Below, in pieces: positions 61,052 through 64,000 of a stretch of 64,000 bases of DNA. The position numbers and the translations under genes were made by a program. The DNA comes from Amphibiibacter pelophylacis (lineage in GTDB: Bacteria; Pseudomonadota; Gammaproteobacteria; Burkholderiales; Burkholderiaceae_C): contig NZ_JAWDIE010000017.1 in assembly GCF_037688875.1 (NCBI RefSeq), forward strand, positions 1-64,000, written 5' to 3'. The notes beneath the pieces were generated by a model that worked only from the letters and a program-made list of their open reading frames with translations, was not told the DNA's origin and searched no databases. Positions within the stretch are counted from its first letter, which is position 1. Every line of letters starts with the position of its first letter.

Positions 61052-62446
61052 TCAAACCGGCTGCGCCACCAGATCGTGTCCGCGCGCTTCGACGACCACA
61101 GCGCGGGTGAATTCGCCGACTTTGAGCGTTTTTGAGGCCTTGTTGGGCGGCAGGAGGTGGACGATGCCGTCGATCTCGGGGGCATCGGCGTAACTGCGGC
61201 CGCGCCCGCCCCGGCGACCCAGCGCGGGGGCGTGGTCGATCAGCACCTGCAGGGTCTGGCCGACGCGGCGCTGCAGGCGCTGCACCGACACCTGCTCGGC
61301 AACGGCCATGAATTCGGCGCGGCGCGCTTCGCGCTCCTCCTGCGGCAGGGCGCCATCCAGCGCGTTGGCCGGAGCACCGTCCACGGGCGAGTAGGCAAAG
61401 CAGCCTGCGCGGTCGATCTGCGCTTCACGGACAAAATCAAGCAGGTGCTCGAACTGCTCGCGCGTTTCGCCCGGGAATCCGGCGATGAAGGTCGAGCGCA
61501 CCACCAGCTCCGGACAGGCCTGGCGCCAGGCCAGCAGGCGCTCCAGCACTTTTTCAGCACTGGCCGGCCGCTTCATGCGACGCAGCACCTCGGGGTGCGC
61601 GTGCTGGAAGGGCACGTCCAGGTAGGGCAGGATCAGCCCTTCGGCCATCAAAGGCAGCAGATCGTCCACGCTGGGATAGGGGTAGACGTAGTGCAGCCGC
61701 ACCCAGGCCTTGTGCCCGCGCGCCAGTTCGCCCAGGCGCTGGCACAGGTCCAGCAGGCGGGTTTTGACGGGCTGGCCGTCCCAGAAACCGGTTCTGTATT
61801 TCACATCGACGCCGTAAGCGCTGGTGTCCTGGCTGACGACGAGCAGCTCTTTCACGCCCGATTCGAACAGGCGTTTGGCCTCGCCCAGAACGTCGCCCAC
61901 GGGGCGGCTGAACAGATCGCCGCGCATCGAGGGGATGATGCAGAAGGTGCAGCGGTGGTTACAGCCTTCGCTGATTTTCAGATAGGCGTAGTGCTTCGGC
62001 GTCAGCTTGATGCCCTGCGCGGGCACCAGATCAACAAACGGATCATGCGGTTTGGGCAGGTGCTGGTGGATGGCGTCCATGACCTCCTGCGTGGCGTGCG
62101 GCCCCGTCACCGCCAGCACCTTGGGGTGGGTCTGGCGCACCAGGTTCTCACCCCCCTCGCCCGTGCGCGCGCCCAGGCAGCCCGTCACGATGACCTTGCC
62201 GTTCTCGGCCAGCGCCTCACCGATGGTGTCCAGGCTCTCGCGCACCGCATCGTCGATGAAGCCGCAAGTGTTGACGACAACCAGATCCGCTCCCGCAAAG
62301 GATTTGTGCGTCTGGTAACCCTCGGCCGAGAGCTGCGTCAGGATCAGCTCGGAATCAGTGAGCGCTTTGGGGCAGCCCAGCGAGACAAAGCCGATGCGCG
62401 GGGCGGCGGAGGTGGGGGGCGAAGCAGGGGCAAGATCAGCGGTCAT
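61052..62446 (-). CDS. rimO: Ribosomal protein S12 methylthiotransferase RimO
   Basis: Radical SAM enzyme that methylthiolates an Asp of ribosomal protein S12; 464 aa. The N-terminal UPF0004 domain binds a second cluster with Cys25, Cys61 and Cys90. The radical SAM motif is GCNHRCTFC (C162, C166, C169), followed by IPSMRGDLFSRP, the RimO-specific form. A TRAM domain follows (QTLQVLIDHAP... to the C-terminus). ATG 62446 is chosen because the longer open frame starts within the lysE-type gene region. Confidence 0.95.
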   Translation of the reverse strand: MTADLAPASPPTSAAPRIGFVSLGCPKALTDSELILTQLSAEGYQTHKSFAGADLVVVNTCGFIDDAVRESLDTIGEALAENGKVIVTGCLGARTGEGGENLVRQTHPKVLAVTGPHATQEVMDAIHQHLPKPHDPFVDLVPAQGIKLTPKHYAYLKISEGCNHRCTFCIIPSMRGDLFSRPVGDVLGEAKRLFESGVKELLVVSQDTSAYGVDVKYRTGFWDGQPVKTRLLDLCQRLGELARGHKAWVRLHYVYPYPSVDDLLPLMAEGLILPYLDVPFQHAHPEVLRRMKRPASAEKVLERLLAWRQACPELVVRSTFIAGFPGETREQFEHLLDFVREAQIDRAGCFAYSPVDGAPANALDGALPQEEREARRAEFMAVAEQVSVQRLQRRVGQTLQVLIDHAPALGRRGGRGRSYADAPEIDGIVHLLPPNKASKTLKVGEFTRAVVVEARGHDLVAQPV

Positions 62447-62549
62447 GGTGCAGGCCTGGGTCTGGAACAGTGCGGGAGTATGCCGCATGGGGGCCGTAGC
62501 GACGAACAGCTCTGCATGCCTGGCTCCGTTCCCGTGGACAATCTCTCCC

Positions 62550-63170
62550 ATGCCCCCCATTTTCCTCCACGGCCTGCTGCTGGGCCTGAGCCTGATTGTC
62601 GCCATTGGTGCGCAGAACGCCTTCGTGCTGCGCCAGGGCCTGCGCCGCGAGCACGTGACGCCGGTGGTGGTGCTCTGTGCGCTGGCCGACGCCGTGCTGA
62701 TCACCGCCGGGGTGCTGGGCATGGCGCGGGTGATCGCCAGCCACCCCGGGCTGGCACAGATCATGGCCGGGGCCGGGGCGGTTTTTCTGGCCGCGTACGG
62801 CTGGAAGGCGCTGCTGCGGGCGCGCCATGCCAGCCGGCTGCAGGCCGCGCAGGGCGGCGGCCTGAGCCTGGGCGCTGCACTGGCGCAGGCAGCGGCGTTC
62901 ACCCTGCTCAACCCGCATGTCTATCTGGACACCGTGCTGCTGGTGGGCAGCATCGGCGCGCAGCACCCGCCGGGGCTGGCGCAGGTCAGCTTCATCGCCG
63001 GGGCCTGCACCGCCAGCGTAGGCTGGTTCACGCTGCTGGGTTTTGGCGCTCGCGCCCTGGCGCCGGTTTTTGCACGGCCGCGCGCCTGGCAGGTTCTGGA
63101 CGGCATCATCGGGCTGACCATGCTGACGCTGGCAGCGCTTTTGCTGCGCCATGCGCTCGCCGGGGCCTGA
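62550..63170 (+). CDS. LysE/ArgO-family amino acid exporter
   Basis: A 206-aa inner-membrane exporter with six predicted helices. LGLSLIVAIGAQNAFVLRQGLRREH is the diagnostic first segment. FTLLNPHVYLDTVLLVGSIGAQ is the conserved fourth segment with Asn-Pro-His. It would expel basic amino acids such as arginine or lysine. The ATG at 62550 gives the standard N-terminus MPPIFLHGLLLG. It ends directly next to the convergent permease. Confidence 0.9.
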   Translation: MPPIFLHGLLLGLSLIVAIGAQNAFVLRQGLRREHVTPVVVLCALADAVLITAGVLGMARVIASHPGLAQIMAGAGAVFLAAYGWKALLRARHASRLQAAQGGGLSLGAALAQAAAFTLLNPHVYLDTVLLVGSIGAQHPPGLAQVSFIAGACTASVGWFTLLGFGARALAPVFARPRAWQVLDGIIGLTMLTLAALLLRHALAGA

Positions 63171-64000
63171 TCAGCGCCCCTCCAGCATCTCATCCCGGGG
63201 CGCCGCGTCGCGGCTGGCTCCGGTCAGCAGGAAGCCGACATAGCCCAGGCCCACGATAGCGGCGAACAGCACGAAGACCAGGCTGCTGAACCAGGCCATG
63301 GCGAGCAGCGAGATCACGGCAATCACCAGCGCGATCCACGGAAAAAGCGGGAACACCGGTGCGCGGTAAGGCCGATCCATGCCCGGCTCGATGCGGCGCA
63401 GGCGCAGCAGGCTGGCCATGGAGATGATGTACATCAGCAGCGCGCCAAACACCGACATGGTGATGATGTTGGCGGTGAGGCTCTGGCCACCCAGCGTGAT
63501 CAGGCTGTCGCTGAAAATGGCTGCGATGCCGACCACACCCCCGGCCAGGATGGCCCGGTGCGGCGTGCGAAAGCGCGGGTGCACGGCGGCAAACCAGGGC
63601 AGCAGGTAACCGGCGCGGGCCAGCGCGAAAATCTGGCGCGAGTAGCCCATGATGATGCCGTGAAAGCTGGCCACCAGGCCGAACAGGCCCAGCCAGATCA
63701 GCATGTGCATCCAGCCGCTGCTCTGCCCGACGATGATGGCCATGGCCTTGGGCAGCGGGTCGTTGATGTTTGCCAGCTCTTTCCAGTTGCCCACGCCGCC
63801 CGCAAAAATCATCACGCCAAAAGCCAGCGCCACCAGCGTCAGGATGCCCGCGATGTAGGCCTTGGGAATGGTGCGGCGCGGGTCGCGCGCCTCTTCGGCG
63901 GCCATGGCCACGCCCTCGATCGCCAGAAAGAACCAGATCGCAAAGGGAATCGCGCCCAGGATGCCGCTCACCGTGGCCGCCGAGAACATGCTGCTGCCCG
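63171..64000 (-). CDS. APC-family amino acid/ethanolamine permease, 5' part outside the window
   Basis: C-terminal 277 or so residues of an APC transporter; the gene continues past the window end. AIWFFLAIEGVAMAAEEARDPRRTIPKAYIAG resembles ethanolamine permease (EAT) more than general amino acid permeases. FHGIIMGYSRQIFALARAG and HPRFRTPHRAILAGGVVG also fit. Eight or so hydrophobic segments are visible. No eut genes are present in the window, so the ethanolamine assignment is tentative. Confidence 0.82.
   Translation of the reverse strand, partial: GSSMFSAATVSGILGAIPFAIWFFLAIEGVAMAAEEARDPRRTIPKAYIAGILTLVALAFGVMIFAGGVGNWKELANINDPLPKAMAIIVGQSSGWMHMLIWLGLFGLVASFHGIIMGYSRQIFALARAGYLLPWFAAVHPRFRTPHRAILAGGVVGIAAIFSDSLITLGGQSLTANIITMSVFGALLMYIISMASLLRLRRIEPGMDRPYRAPVFPLFPWIALVIAVISLLAMAWFSSLVFVLFAAIVGLGYVGFLLTGASRDAAPRDEMLEGR

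Overview
The window is a high-GC, gene-dense chromosomal segment from a Gram-negative bacterium, most likely a betaproteobacterium of the order Burkholderiales with a Comamonadaceae-like gene order. The evidence is the pilB-pilC-pilD-coaE block, the cyoABCDE ubiquinol oxidase operon, two porins of the Burkholderiales trimeric type, the coq7 / cca / ubiJ-ubiB group and a GntR/MocR regulator next to a glutarate pathway. The genus cannot be fixed from the sequence alone. I saw no rRNA, tRNA, CRISPR array, insertion sequence or prophage.

Layout. 1-4.7 kb: type IV pilus assembly ATPase, platform protein and prepilin peptidase, then coaE. 4.7-10 kb: a five-gene peptide-type ABC importer (binding protein, two permeases, two ATPases). 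9.9-11 kb: a repeat protein of unknown function on the minus strand. 11.2-14.8 kb: a single-chain indolepyruvate:ferredoxin oxidoreductase. 15-18.3 kb: a large exported protein with two sialate-O-acetylesterase-like (SASA) domains, the first apparently interrupted by two carbohydrate-binding-like modules. 18.4-27.8 kb: housekeeping genes cnoX, purE-purK-sua5, a lipoprotein, rapZ-recN-nadK and an Lrp regulator divergent from alanine dehydrogenase (ald). 29-30 kb: two small unrecognised genes. 30-35.7 kb: cyoABCDE running on into aroQ and tusA. 35.8-40.4 kb: clpB with a recognisable sigma-32 promoter, a PfkB sugar kinase and a DUF808 membrane protein.

40.6-53.2 kb is the accessory catabolic part. 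A minus-strand operon encodes a 183-aa protein of unknown function, an asparaginase-like amidase, a PgdA/PuuE/cyclic-imidase-type hydrolase and an MFS transporter. It diverges from a LacI-type regulator across a perfect 20-bp palindrome. Next to it lies an apparently complete lower 5-aminovalerate/glutarate pathway (GabT-, GabD-, CaiB/BaiF CoA-transferase- and GcdH-type enzymes) with a GNAT gene embedded, divergent from a MocR-type regulator across a second inverted repeat. I suggest, as inference, that the first operon opens and deamidates a cyclic imide or related cyclic amide, and that with glutarimide as substrate its product would feed the second.

53.2-64 kb: two porins with clear rho-independent terminators, coq7, CCA-adding enzyme, ubiJ-ubiB (ubiquinone synthesis), a HigBA toxin-antitoxin pair with a compact promoter/operator, rimO, a LysE-type exporter and an APC permease cut by the window end. 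No intergenic gap exceeds 300 bases. Most long open frames opposite real genes are antisense shadows caused by the high GC content.
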